The notes beneath the pieces are model-generated. The model saw nothing but the letters and a program-made list of their open reading frames with translations. It did not search any database and was not told where the DNA came from. Source: SHYQ01 sp041674525 (GTDB lineage: Bacteria > Chloroflexota > Dehalococcoidia > UBA2979). From it: a DNA stretch of 26,803 nt. Shown here one piece after another: positions 18,084-24,462 of the stretch. The position numbers and the translations under genes were made by a program. Position 1 is the stretch's first letter. Each line of letters begins with the position of its first letter. The stretch spans positions 1 through 26,803 of the forward strand of contig JBAYVN010000033.1 in assembly GCA_041674525.1 (NCBI GenBank), written 5' to 3'.

Positions 18084-19109
18084 ATGCCTGTCGATGATCA
18101 CCGGCTGCAGGACCTGGGCGAGTTCGCGCTGATCGACCGCATCATCGCGCGCCTTGGCGATGCTGCCGCGCGCGACATCGTGGTGCCGCCGGGCGATGAC
18201 GCGGCGGCGTGGACGACCGGCGAGGGTCTGGCGATCGCCACCATCGACGCGCTCGTCGAGGGCACGCACTTCCGCCGCGACACGATGAGCATGGCGGACG
18301 CCGGGTGGCGTTCGGTCGCCGCCAACATCTCCGACCTTGCGGCGATGGGCGCCGAGCCGCAGTACCTGCTGATCGCGACGCTGCTCGGCCCCGACGCGAC
18401 GCTGGAGGACGTGGACGGGCTCGCGCAGGGGATCACGGAGGCATGTCTCGCGCATGGGGTGCGGGTCGCCGGGGGCGACATCGTGCGCGCATCCTCCACG
18501 GGCCTGTCGATCGCCGCGTTCGGGCACGTTCCCGCCCCTGCGGGCGAAGCGCCGGCCCTGCTGCGGCGCGACGGTGCACGTGCCGGGGATCGCGTCGCGG
18601 CCTCCGGGTACCTCGGCGCCGCGGCGGCGGGGCTCGCGCTGATCGAGGCGGGCCGGGGCGACGATCCGCGCGCGGTGGAGCTCGTGCGCGCGCACCGGCG
18701 CCCGCTGGGGCGCGTCGCGCTGGGCCGCGCCGCGACCGCACGAGGCGTGCGCTGTGGCATCGACTGCTCGGACGGGCTGTTGCAGGATCTCGGGCACGTC
18801 GCAGAGCGATCCGGCGTCGGCATCGAGGTCGACGTCGCGCAGGTGCCGCTGCACCCCGCGGCGATCGAGCTGCTCGGCGCGGAGGCGGCACTCGACCTCG
18901 CGCTCGGCGGCGGCGAGGACTTCGAGCTGCTGTTGACCGGCGCGGGCGAGGCCCTCGCCTCGCTGTCGACGCCGGAGCTGCCGGTGAGCATCGTCGGTCG
19001 CGTGGTGGCCGAGCACCCCGGCGAGGTGATCGCGCGGCGCGCGGACGGCGCACGGTACGAGCCGCCCAGCCGCGGCTGGGACCAGACGAGGAACGCAGGA
19101 GACCGATGA
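18084..19109 (+). CDS. thiL: Thiamine-monophosphate kinase
   Basis: The 341-residue enzyme phosphorylates thiamine monophosphate to the active cofactor thiamine diphosphate with ATP. ThiL landmarks are in order: PPGDDAAAW (35-43) for metal-nucleotide binding, IDALVEGTHFRR (54-65), NISDLAAMGAEP (81-92), AGGDIVR (129-135) and GIDCSDGLLQDL (225-236, canonical DxSDGL), with GGGEDFELLLT near the C-terminus. Length is typical. Its TGA overlaps the ATG of tsaE (ATGA), so it heads a co-translated run with two tRNA-modification genes. The pairing of thiL with tsaE is common in several phyla and may only reflect a conserved operon layout. It may also read through from gyrA, 56 bases upstream. Confidence 0.95.
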   Translation: MPVDDHRLQDLGEFALIDRIIARLGDAAARDIVVPPGDDAAAWTTGEGLAIATIDALVEGTHFRRDTMSMADAGWRSVAANISDLAAMGAEPQYLLIATLLGPDATLEDVDGLAQGITEACLAHGVRVAGGDIVRASSTGLSIAAFGHVPAPAGEAPALLRRDGARAGDRVAASGYLGAAAAGLALIEAGRGDDPRAVELVRAHRRPLGRVALGRAATARGVRCGIDCSDGLLQDLGHVAERSGVGIEVDVAQVPLHPAAIELLGAEAALDLALGGGEDFELLLTGAGEALASLSTPELPVSIVGRVVAEHPGEVIARRADGARYEPPSRGWDQTRNAGDR

Positions 19110-19585
19110 GCACGGCCAACCGGGCACTGGTGCACAGCACGGGGGTGGCGCAGACGCGCGCCCTCGGACGCCGCCTGGCGCGGCTGCTGCGCCCGGGCGA
19201 CGTGGTGCTGCTGCAGGGGCCGCTGGGCGCGGGCAAGACCGCGCTCGCGCAGGGCATCGGCGCGGGGCTGAAGGTGGAGAGCACGGTCAGCAGCCCGACG
19301 TTCGTGCTGTGCGTGCTGCACGAGGGCGCGACGCGCCTCTACCATGCTGACCTCTACCGGCTCACCGACCCGTACGAGGTGGAGGACCTCCACCTGGAGG
19401 ACCAGGCGCGCGACGGCGTGCTGCTGGTGGAGTGGCCCGAGCGCGGCCTGGAAGTGCTGCCCGAGGAGCACCTGCTGATCGTGATCGACCCCGTCGAGGG
19501 CAAGCCGAAGGAGCGCCGTATCACCATCGTCGCCAGCGGCGCGCGCTACGAGCGCGTGCTGGACGGGCTGGGCGCGCGTGGCTGA
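19106..19585 (+). CDS. tsaE: tRNA threonylcarbamoyladenosine biosynthesis ATPase TsaE
   Basis: The 159-residue P-loop protein drives cycling of the TsaB-TsaD complex that places threonylcarbamoyl on A37 of ANN-decoding tRNAs. Walker A is GPLGAGKT at 38-45. The family motifs SSPTFVL (62-68), YHADLYRL (79-86) and LLVEWPERG (107-114) are present; Asp82 and Glu109 are expected to contact metal and nucleotide. The start codon overlaps the thiL stop by four bases, and the end overlaps tsaB by eight, showing tight translational coupling. Size and motifs match the family with nothing missing. TsaD is not in the window. Confidence 0.95.
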   Translation: MSTANRALVHSTGVAQTRALGRRLARLLRPGDVVLLQGPLGAGKTALAQGIGAGLKVESTVSSPTFVLCVLHEGATRLYHADLYRLTDPYEVEDLHLEDQARDGVLLVEWPERGLEVLPEEHLLIVIDPVEGKPKERRITIVASGARYERVLDGLGARG

Positions 19586-20312
19586 CGCGCCAGCGGGGGG
19601 CGCCCGCACCATCGACCTCGGCATCGACACCGCGGCGGACACTGCCTCGCTCGCGCTGCTGCGCGGCGACGAGGCGATCGCGACGCGCGCGTGGCGCGTG
19701 GAGAGCACGATGTCACGCGAGCTGCTGTCCACGCTCGACGCGATGCTCGTGGAGGCCGGCGTGGCCCGCCGTGAGATCGCCTCGATCGCCGTCACCACGG
19801 GTCCCGGGCAGTACGGCGCGCTGCGCACCGGCCTCGCGACGGCGCAGGGCCTCGCACTGGCGCTCGACGTGCCGCTGGCGGGTGTGAACCGGTTGGAGGC
19901 GGACGCCGCGCTGCACCTGGCGGAGGCCGCCCCCAGCCGCGCGGTGATCGCGGTGCATGACGCGGGGCGCGCAGGCATCGCGTGGGCGGTATACGCGCAG
20001 GGCGGGCCGGGCGAGCCGCCGCGCCGCCTCGTGGAGCCGAGCATCGCCGTCGCGGCGGAGGTCGTCGCGCGGGCGCCTTCGCCGGCGACGTGGTGCGGCG
20101 AGGTGACGGAGGCGCTCCGGGACGCCCTGCGGGACGCAAGAGACGCCGAGGGCCGCAGCGGCGACACTATGGCGGACACGCCCGCGGGCGGGAGGGCGGC
20201 GGCGCTGGTGCGGATCGCGCGCGCGCGACACGCATACGGCGACCCGGCGCTGGTGGACGCGTTCTACCTGCGCCCGCCGTCCATCACCCGGGCGAAGCCG
20301 CGCGAGGCCTGA
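19578..20312 (+). CDS. tsaB: tRNA threonylcarbamoyladenosine biosynthesis protein TsaB
   Basis: The 244-residue protein has the ASKHA fold of TsaB, the non-catalytic partner that dimerises with TsaD in the t6A complex. The N-terminal LGIDTAADTASLALL (14-28) and the dimer-helix region TTGPGQYGALRTGLATAQGLAL (74-95) identify it; most homologues have GPGSFTGLR there, so this is a diverged version. The C-terminal half is shorter and less conserved, ending in DAFYLRPPSIT. A GTG at 19578 is used; it lies inside the tsaE end. ndk starts about 85 bases later with its own ribosome site. Loss of the TsaB role cannot be excluded, but the position behind tsaE supports it. Confidence 0.93.
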   Translation: MADAPAGGARTIDLGIDTAADTASLALLRGDEAIATRAWRVESTMSRELLSTLDAMLVEAGVARREIASIAVTTGPGQYGALRTGLATAQGLALALDVPLAGVNRLEADAALHLAEAAPSRAVIAVHDAGRAGIAWAVYAQGGPGEPPRRLVEPSIAVAAEVVARAPSPATWCGEVTEALRDALRDARDAEGRSGDTMADTPAGGRAAALVRIARARHAYGDPALVDAFYLRPPSITRAKPREA

Positions 20313-20397
20313 CGCCGTTCGGGCGCCGGGCATGCCGGTCATCGAACAGACGGTCACAGCAGCGCCGCCGGAGGGCGGCCAGACGACGGGGGTACGG

Positions 20398-20847
20398 ATG
20401 GAACAAACGCTGGTGCTCATCAAGCCGGACGCGATGCAGCGGGGCCTCGCCTTCGAGATCCTTCAGCGCTTCGAGCGCCGCGGGCTGAAGCTCGCCGCAC
20501 TGCGCCTCGTGCACGCCGATCGCGCGATCGCGTCGGAGCACTACGCGGAACACGTGGGCAAGCCGTTCTACGAGGGCCTGATCAACTACATCACCGCCTG
20601 CCCGATCATCGCCGCCGTCTTCGAGGGCACGAACGCCGTCGCCGCCTGCCGCCAGACGATGGGCGCGACGAAGCCCGTGGAGGCCGCGCCCGGCACGATC
20701 CGCCACGACTTCGGCCTGGAGATCGGCCGCAACCTGGTCCACGGCTCCGCCAACCTGGACGACGCCGCGCGCGAGGTGGAGATCTGGTTCCGCGGCCAGC
20801 CGCTCCTGCACTGGAAGCGCGACACGGACGGCTGGGTCTTCGAGTAG
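20398..20847 (+). CDS. ndk: Nucleoside-diphosphate kinase
   Basis: The 149-residue enzyme transfers the gamma phosphate between nucleoside di- and triphosphates via a phosphohistidine. The start MEQTLVLIKPDAMQRG is canonical, with Lys9 of the KPD motif contacting phosphates. The active-site His115 lies in GRNLVHGSAN; most NDKs have HGSDS, so the Asp-Ser pair is replaced by Ala-Asn. APGTIRHDFG and the YITACPI region are conserved. Length is typical of the hexameric bacterial form. The ATG at 20398 is chosen over one at 20332 because it matches the family's N-terminus. A strong terminator hairpin lies about 95 bases after the stop. Confidence 0.95.
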   Translation: MEQTLVLIKPDAMQRGLAFEILQRFERRGLKLAALRLVHADRAIASEHYAEHVGKPFYEGLINYITACPIIAAVFEGTNAVAACRQTMGATKPVEAAPGTIRHDFGLEIGRNLVHGSANLDDAAREVEIWFRGQPLLHWKRDTDGWVFE

Positions 20848-20905
20848 CCCGCACCCCCCGTGCATCGCGGGGCGCCGAGGCGCACACGCGCGGTGCGGCC
20901 CGTGG

Positions 20906-20963
20906 CGTCGAGGTGCACTCGCACGGCGGCCCACCCCCTGCCCCCTCCCTGCGCGGGAGGGGG
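20906..20963 (-). repeat. Inverted partial copy of the local GC-rich repeat, doubling as ndk terminator
   Basis: Read on the minus strand this segment matches 21595-21650 closely, with a few single-base differences, so it is the second half of the repeat in inverted orientation. On the plus strand its end forms CCCCCTCCC-TGCGC-GGGAGGGGG (20941-20963) followed by a TTGTTGTTGT run, a good rho-independent terminator for ndk. Confidence 0.75.
20941..20963 (+). terminator. Rho-independent terminator after ndk
   Basis: A perfect 9-bp stem (20941-20949 with 20955-20963) closes a 5-base loop and is followed by a T-rich tail. Two further GC hairpins, near 20974-20988 and 20992-21002, follow directly. 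Confidence 0.75.
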
Positions 20964-21056
20964 TTGTTGTTGTGGGGGCTGCGCCCCCATGGCCCCGGGG
21001 CCAGGGCTAAGTGAAACGCGCGAATCCGGCGACCCACGCGCCCGGCGTTCCCCGGC

Positions 21057-21108
21057 GGGAGCCCGAGGGGCGCAGCCCCTCGGATCTCATCCCCCTCCCG
21101 CGCAGGGA
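21057..21108 (+). repeat. Left-half copy of the GC-rich repeat
   Basis: These 52 bases match 21561-21612 at 51 positions. The unit contains a 9-bp hairpin (CCGAGGGGC-GCA-GCCCCTCGG) and half of a second one. Similarity stops abruptly at 21108, where lower-GC DNA begins. The unit's right half resumes at 21472. Confidence 0.85.
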
Positions 21109-21471
21109 ACAACTTAGTTGAGCAAGTAATCGCTGCGGACTAGATGTCCGGCCATTGTCCACCGAGAAGGGTGACGATGGCTACGCTCGTGTACAGGACA
21201 ACGAACCAAGTAACTATCGCGGCGAGGCAGCCCGCACGGCGAGGGTGATCCGACGCTGATGCGAGCTTTCGGCGATACCAGAGGTAGCCGACGCCGATTG
21301 CTGTCGGGTAGAGCAGGAACAAATTGAAGAAGAGGAGGAAGAACAGTGAGGCGCCTTCAGGGGTATGCGTGTTTCATGCGCCGGAGTCTAGCACCGGGCA
21401 CGAGCCCGGATGGAGACGGCACAATCGGAAGGCGTCTAGCCTTCGTCCCCGTACAACTCACCTAGTCACTA
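21109..21471. other. Lower-GC 363-bp segment splitting a repeat copy (possible insertion)
   Basis: This segment is visibly less GC-rich than all surrounding DNA. It is bordered on the left by CCCGCGCAGGGA (21097-21108) and on the right by the same 12 bases (21472-21483), as a target-site duplication would be. It holds one remnant-looking membrane frame on the minus strand and a 6-bp hairpin at 21394-21409. No transposase frame and no clear terminal inverted repeats are present. A gene remnant caught between two truncated repeat copies is the alternative. Confidence 0.45.
21140..21322 (-). CDS. Small hypothetical membrane protein, possibly N-terminally truncated
   Basis: From a TTG at 21322 the frame codes 60 residues with two hydrophobic stretches, LYPTAIGVGYLWY near the start and AAIVTWFVVLYTSVAIVTLL near the end, joined by a basic loop (RRKLASASDHPRRAG). 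The frame stays open for about 18 codons upstream with a continuous hydrophobic run (LFFLLFFNLF), which would complete the first membrane helix, but has no ATG, GTG or better TTG there. It may therefore be a fragment of a longer gene that lost its 5' end. Base composition is lower in GC than in any neighbour. No family is recognised. It lies wholly inside the segment that splits the repeat. Confidence 0.4.
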   Translation of the reverse strand: MFLLYPTAIGVGYLWYRRKLASASDHPRRAGCLAAIVTWFVVLYTSVAIVTLLGGQWPDI

Positions 21472-21519
21472 CCCGCGCAGGGAGGCTAGGGTGGGCCGCC
21501 CCGCGTTGTGCCCTCGACG
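21472..21519 (+). repeat. Right-half copy of the GC-rich repeat
   Basis: It starts with CCCGCGCAGGGA and continues GGCTAGGGTGGGCCGCCCCGCG, ending in CGACG. This matches the right half of the full copy at 21601-21650 with small differences. Together with 21057-21108 it would make one complete unit. Confidence 0.65.
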
Positions 21520-21560
21520 TGCCCGTCGCTAGGCGGGCGTCGTGGCGCCGGATGTTTCGG

Positions 21561-21650
21561 GGGAGCCCGAGGGGCGCAGCCCCTCGGATCTCATCCCCCT
21601 CCCGGGCAGGGAGGGGCAGGGGTGGGCCGCCCCGCGAGTGCACATCGACG
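21561..21650 (+). repeat. Full copy of the GC-rich repeat
   Basis: About 90 bases long with two hairpins: CCGAGGGGC-GCA-GCCCCTCGG (near 21567-21587) and CCCCTCCC-GGGCA-GGGAGGGG (near 21596-21616). It is followed by a GGGCCGCC stretch and GTGCACATCGACG; TGCACATCGACG recurs at 21657-21668 after 18 bases. It lies between the rsfS end and the split copy, and may serve as the rsfS terminator on the minus strand. No coding frame is credible. Confidence 0.7.
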
Positions 21651-21706
21651 CGACGATGCACATCGACGTAGCGCAGCCTCGACGTGACTGATGCGAAGCG
21701 CCGGCG

Positions 21707-22063
21707 CTACTGGATGCGCACGACTTCCTGCGCGCGGCTCCAGAGGCCCTCGAGGTTGTAGTACGCGCGGCTCTCCATCGAGAAGAGGTGGACGAAGACG
21801 CCACGGCCCGCGTCGATCAGCAGCCAGCCGCTCTCCGGGTCGCCCTCGGAGGCGGTCTTCGAGCCCAACGCCTTCACCTTCTCCGTCAGCGCATCGGCGA
21901 TCGCGCGCGCCTGGCGGATGTTGTCCACCGTGGCGATCACGAAGAACTCCGCGAACGCGCTGAGTTGCGTGAGGTCCAGCAGCACGACGTCCGTGGCCTG
22001 GCGGTCGACCAGCAGGTCAACCAGTTCGTGGGCGAGAGCGAGCGGGCGAACGTCGGATTCCAG
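21707..22063 (-). CDS. rsfS: Ribosomal silencing factor RsfS, apparent CTG start
   Basis: RsfS binds ribosomal protein uL14 and blocks joining of the subunits in starved cells. The core is clear: ATDVVLLDLTQLSAFAEFFVIAT, then NIRQARAIADAL, ESGWLLIDAGRGVFVHLFS and RAYYNLEGLWSRA. Homologues have about 25 residues ahead of this core, ending in a helix like LALAHELVDLLVDRQA. That helix is encoded here in frame, but there is no ATG, GTG or TTG upstream of it. A CTG at 22063 is preceded by GGGAGG five bases away and gives 118 residues, the normal length. The internal GTG at 21985 would give 93 residues and lose the first helix and strand. A TATACT -10 element lies at 22104-22109. mnmA is divergent. 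Confidence 0.85.
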   Translation of the reverse strand: MESDVRPLALAHELVDLLVDRQATDVVLLDLTQLSAFAEFFVIATVDNIRQARAIADALTEKVKALGSKTASEGDPESGWLLIDAGRGVFVHLFSMESRAYYNLEGLWSRAQEVVRIQ

Positions 22064-22103
22064 CGGGGCCTCCCTGTGTGCGCGCCACGCGGCGTGCCGT
22101 CCG

Positions 22104-22109
22104 AGTATA
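22104..22109 (-). promoter_or_regulatory. -10 element for rsfS
   Basis: TATACT on the minus strand, about 40 bases before the proposed CTG start, is a near-consensus -10 hexamer. No clear -35 element is seen. Confidence 0.5.
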
Positions 22110-22143
22110 GCGGGTCGCCCCGGGGCGCCGGGGCCTCAGCCGG

Positions 22144-22149
22144 TACACT
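22144..22149 (+). promoter_or_regulatory. -10 element for mnmA
   Basis: TACACT lies 23 bases before the mnmA ATG, leaving room for a short leader with the ribosome site GAGGAG. No clear -35 element is seen. Confidence 0.5.
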
Positions 22150-22172
22150 GGAAGGTGCGAGGAGTGGAGCGG

Positions 22173-23324
22173 ATGGCTGAGCGCGTGCTGGTGGCGATGT
22201 CCGGGGGTGTCGATTCCGCCGTGGCGGCGGCTCTGCTGCACCGGCAGGGCTACGACGTCATCGGCGTGACGATGCGCCTCTACACCGAGCCCGACGAGGG
22301 GGCCCTGCGCTCCGGGCGCACCTGCTGCGGCATCGAGGATGTCGGGGACGCGAGGGCCGCCGCGCAGCGCATCGGGATTCCGCATTACGTGCTCAACCTG
22401 GAGCGCGAGTTCGACCGCGACGTCATCGCCACGTTCGTGGACGCGTACGCGAACGGGCGCACGCCCAACCCGTGCCTCGCCTGCAACGAGAAGCTGAAGT
22501 TCTCCACGCTCCTCGACCGCGCGATCGCGATGGGCGTGGATCGACTGGCGACGGGACACTACGCGCGCATCGAGCGCGATCCCGCGCCGGAGGGCGCGTA
22601 CCGGCTGCACCGCGCCGTCGATGATCAGAAGGACCAGTCGTACGTGCTCTACACGCTCGGCCAGGCGGCGCTGGAGCGCACGCTCTTCCCGCTGGGCGGC
22701 ATGACGAAGACGCAGACCCGCGAGGTCGCGCGATCGCTGGGCCTTCCGCTGGCGGACAAGCCGGATAGCGTGGACATCTGCTTCGTCCCCGGCGGCGACT
22801 ACCGCGCGCTGGTGGAGTCGCGCGGGGTCCGCGGCGTCCCCGGGATCATCGAACTCACGGACGGCACGCCTGTGGGCGCGCACGCCGGGATCGAGCGGTT
22901 CACCGTGGGGCAGCGCCGGGGCCTGGGCGTCCCGGGCCCCGAGCGGCGCTTCGTGACGGCGATCGACCCGCGGCGCAACGTGGTGGTGGTCGGCGATGAG
23001 GGCGCGCTCTCCACGCGCACCGTGGTGGCCTCGGCGCCGCGCTGGACCGTCGCCGCGCCGGCGGTGGGCGAGCGGCTGTCGGCGCGCGTGCGCTACCACG
23101 CCGAGATCGCGGAGGCGCGGGTCTCCGCGTACCACGGCGGGCGGTTCACGGTGGAGTTCGCGCACCCCGTGCGCGCCGCCGCGCCCGGCCAGGCGCTGGT
23201 CCTCTACCGCGGCACTGAGGTGGTGGGCGGCGGCACCATCGAGTCCAGCGCGATCGAGTCCAGCGGGATCGAATCGAGCGCTATCGAGTCTGGCGCCGGG
23301 GAGCCTGGCGTCCGTCCGGCGTGA
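22173..23324 (+). CDS. mnmA: tRNA-specific 2-thiouridylase MnmA
   Basis: The 383-residue enzyme adds sulfur at C2 of the wobble uridine in tRNAs for Lys, Glu and Gln, using ATP and a persulfide relay. The PP-loop SGGVDS is at 10-15. The catalytic cysteines are Cys101 (NPCLACNEKLKF) and Cys203 (DSVDICFVPGGDYR). RTCCGIEDVGDA at 49-60 and TGHYARI at 127-133 are family landmarks. A central domain and a C-terminal beta-barrel (VGQRRGLGVPGPERRFV, then VRYHAEIAEARV) follow. The natural end is near VVGGGTIE; after it a repeated IESSA tail of about 20 residues has been added. The ATG at 22173 has GGAG about nine bases upstream. A wobble-uridine tRNA-Lys(TTT), a likely substrate, lies elsewhere in this window. 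Confidence 0.96.
   Translation: MAERVLVAMSGGVDSAVAAALLHRQGYDVIGVTMRLYTEPDEGALRSGRTCCGIEDVGDARAAAQRIGIPHYVLNLEREFDRDVIATFVDAYANGRTPNPCLACNEKLKFSTLLDRAIAMGVDRLATGHYARIERDPAPEGAYRLHRAVDDQKDQSYVLYTLGQAALERTLFPLGGMTKTQTREVARSLGLPLADKPDSVDICFVPGGDYRALVESRGVRGVPGIIELTDGTPVGAHAGIERFTVGQRRGLGVPGPERRFVTAIDPRRNVVVVGDEGALSTRTVVASAPRWTVAAPAVGERLSARVRYHAEIAEARVSAYHGGRFTVEFAHPVRAAAPGQALVLYRGTEVVGGGTIESSAIESSGIESSAIESGAGEPGVRPA
23238..23297 (+). repeat. In-frame 15-bp tandem repeat at the end of mnmA (four units)
   Basis: Four units (23238-23252, 23253-23267, 23268-23282, 23283-23297) code IESSA, IESSG, IESSA and IESGA. The first two differ by one base, and the later ones have drifted. Confidence 0.9.
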
Positions 23325-23382
23325 CCGTCGTGCTGGCCGCCTCGTGCTGGTCGCATCGTTGTACGAGGCCCTCGGCGGCGGC

Positions 23383-23388
23383 TAGGAT
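23383..23388 (+). promoter_or_regulatory. -10 element for the small membrane protein gene
   Basis: TAGGAT lies 43 bases before the ATG at 23432 and after the mnmA stop, so the two small genes that follow may have their own promoter. No -35 hexamer is clear. Confidence 0.35.
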
Positions 23389-23431
23389 GTTCGGGCGGCG
23401 CCGCCCCGGCGCGTGAGGGGGCACAGGGCTG

Positions 23432-23749
23432 ATGAGCCTCGAGAATCTGCGCGACATCGTGGTCATCGTGTACGGGGGGATGGGCATCGTGCTCATGTTT
23501 GGGCTGTGCATCGCGGCCTTCGGGCTGTGGTTCGCCATCCGCGCCCTGTCTTCGTCCGTGCAGGCGCTGATCCAGGACCCCATCCGGCCCACGCTGCAGG
23601 AGGTCCAGAAGACGGCGCAGAACGTGCGCGGGACCACGGAGTTCATGGCGGACACGGCGGTGCACCCGCTGATCCGCTTCGTGTCCATCGGCCGGGGGCT
23701 GCGTCGAGGGGTCGCCACCGTCACCGGCCTCCGCAACCCGCGCAAGTAG
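23432..23749 (+). CDS. Small single-pass membrane protein of unknown function
   Basis: The 105-residue product has one N-terminal transmembrane helix (about 8-36, IVVIVYGGMGIVLMFGLCIAAFGLWF split over the span) and a cytoplasmic amphipathic helix rich in Gln, Val and Thr (LQEVQKTAQNVRGTTEFMAD), ending in a basic tail. The layout resembles DUF948-type proteins, but I cannot assign the family. The ATG follows AGGG by about six bases. A second small gene starts 50 bases downstream on the same strand, so the two are probably co-transcribed. Confidence 0.7.
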   Translation: MSLENLRDIVVIVYGGMGIVLMFGLCIAAFGLWFAIRALSSSVQALIQDPIRPTLQEVQKTAQNVRGTTEFMADTAVHPLIRFVSIGRGLRRGVATVTGLRNPRK

Positions 23750-23799
23750 CGCCATCCGCGGGAGCGCCGTCCCCGAACGCAGCCCGAAAGCAGGGTGCC

Positions 23800-24051
23800 A
23801 TGCGCCTATCGACCTTCCTCCTCACTACCTCGGCGGCCGTGGGCGCGTACGTGGCCGCGCGGCGGCTGATGGATGACGCCGGGGTCATCGAGCGCCTCCC
23901 GAAGGTCGCGCAGGGCCCGGCCGTGCGCCTGCGCGCGAGGCTGCAGCGCGCGCGTGACGTGTTCGCGGACGGATTCCGCGAGGGCCGCGCGGAGCGTGAC
24001 GAGGCGGAGCGCGAGCTCATGCAGGAGTACCACCGCCGCGCGCAGCGCTGA
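23800..24051 (+). CDS. Small hypothetical protein with N-terminal hydrophobic segment
   Basis: The 83-residue product has a short hydrophobic start (STFLLTTSAAVGAYVAARRLM) and then a long charged helix (LRARLQRARDVFADGFREGRAERDEAERELMQEYHRR), predicted as a coiled coil. This layout is like YtxH-type envelope-stress proteins, but similarity is only general. The ATG at 23800 has CAGGG just upstream. It follows the small membrane protein gene and precedes the tRNA-Ser promoter. Confidence 0.65.
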   Translation: MRLSTFLLTTSAAVGAYVAARRLMDDAGVIERLPKVAQGPAVRLRARLQRARDVFADGFREGRAERDEAERELMQEYHRRAQR

Positions 24052-24086
24052 TCCGCGCCGGGCCCGCGCATCCGCACGTTCTTCGA

Positions 24087-24116
24087 TTGTTCCGAGGGTG
24101 ATCCGCCGGTTAGACT
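24087..24116 (+). promoter_or_regulatory. Promoter of tRNA-Ser(CGA)
   Basis: TTGTTC (24087-24092) and TAGACT (24111-24116) are separated by 18 bases, and the -10 ends seven bases before the tRNA 5' end, so transcription would start at or next to the mature tRNA. Confidence 0.6.
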
Positions 24117-24123
24117 GACCGAC

Positions 24124-24209
24124 GGAGAGGTGGCCGAGCGGTTGAAGGCGCTCGTCTCGAAAACGAGTAAACGCAAGTTTCGCGGGTTCGAATCCCGCCC
24201 TCTCCGCCA
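24124..24209 (+). tRNA. tRNA-Ser (anticodon CGA)
   Basis: Acceptor arms GGAGAGG and CCTCTCC pair fully. Anticodon stem CTCGT/ACGAG closes loop CTCGAAA, giving CGA. A long variable arm and T-arm CGGGTTCGAATCCCG follow. The discriminator is G, as for serine, and CCA is encoded. Confidence 0.96.
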
Positions 24210-24295
24210 CCGTGACCCGCCCCGGGGTTCCGGGGAACGTGACCGACTGACGGACTCCGCCCGGACGCCCTCGGCGGCCGGGCCGCCTGCCTCGC

Positions 24296-24387
24296 GGAGA
24301 GGTGCTGGAGTGGTTGAACAGGCTCGCCTGGAAAGCGTGTGACGGGCGTAAGCCCGTCCGTGGGTTCGAATCCCACCCTCTCCGCCA
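24296..24387 (+). tRNA. tRNA-Ser (anticodon GGA)
   Basis: Acceptor arms are the same as in the preceding tRNA-Ser. Loop CTGGAAA gives anticodon GGA. The stem CTCGC/GCGTG has a U-U mismatch at the second pair. The long variable arm is a perfect 7-bp hairpin (GACGGGC-GTAA-GCCCGTC). The discriminator is G, and CCA is encoded. Confidence 0.95.
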
Positions 24388-24462
24388 TCACGTTCCCCTC
24401 GGGCGCCTCGTGCAGCGGCTCCTGCTCGCGCGGGCGTCCCGCGTCCGCGCGGAAGGGCGGCC

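Noticed and set aside
20332..20397. ATG at 20332 as the ndk start
   Set aside because: It adds 22 residues not found in the family; MEQTLVLIKPD is the normal N-terminus.
22017..23165. 382-codon minus-strand frame over mnmA
   Set aside because: Arg/His-rich shadow of mnmA without motifs.
24227..24238. GTTC-N4-GAAC palindrome between the tRNA-Ser genes
   Set aside because: The half-sites are in the reverse order to a LexA box and it lies in a tRNA spacer.
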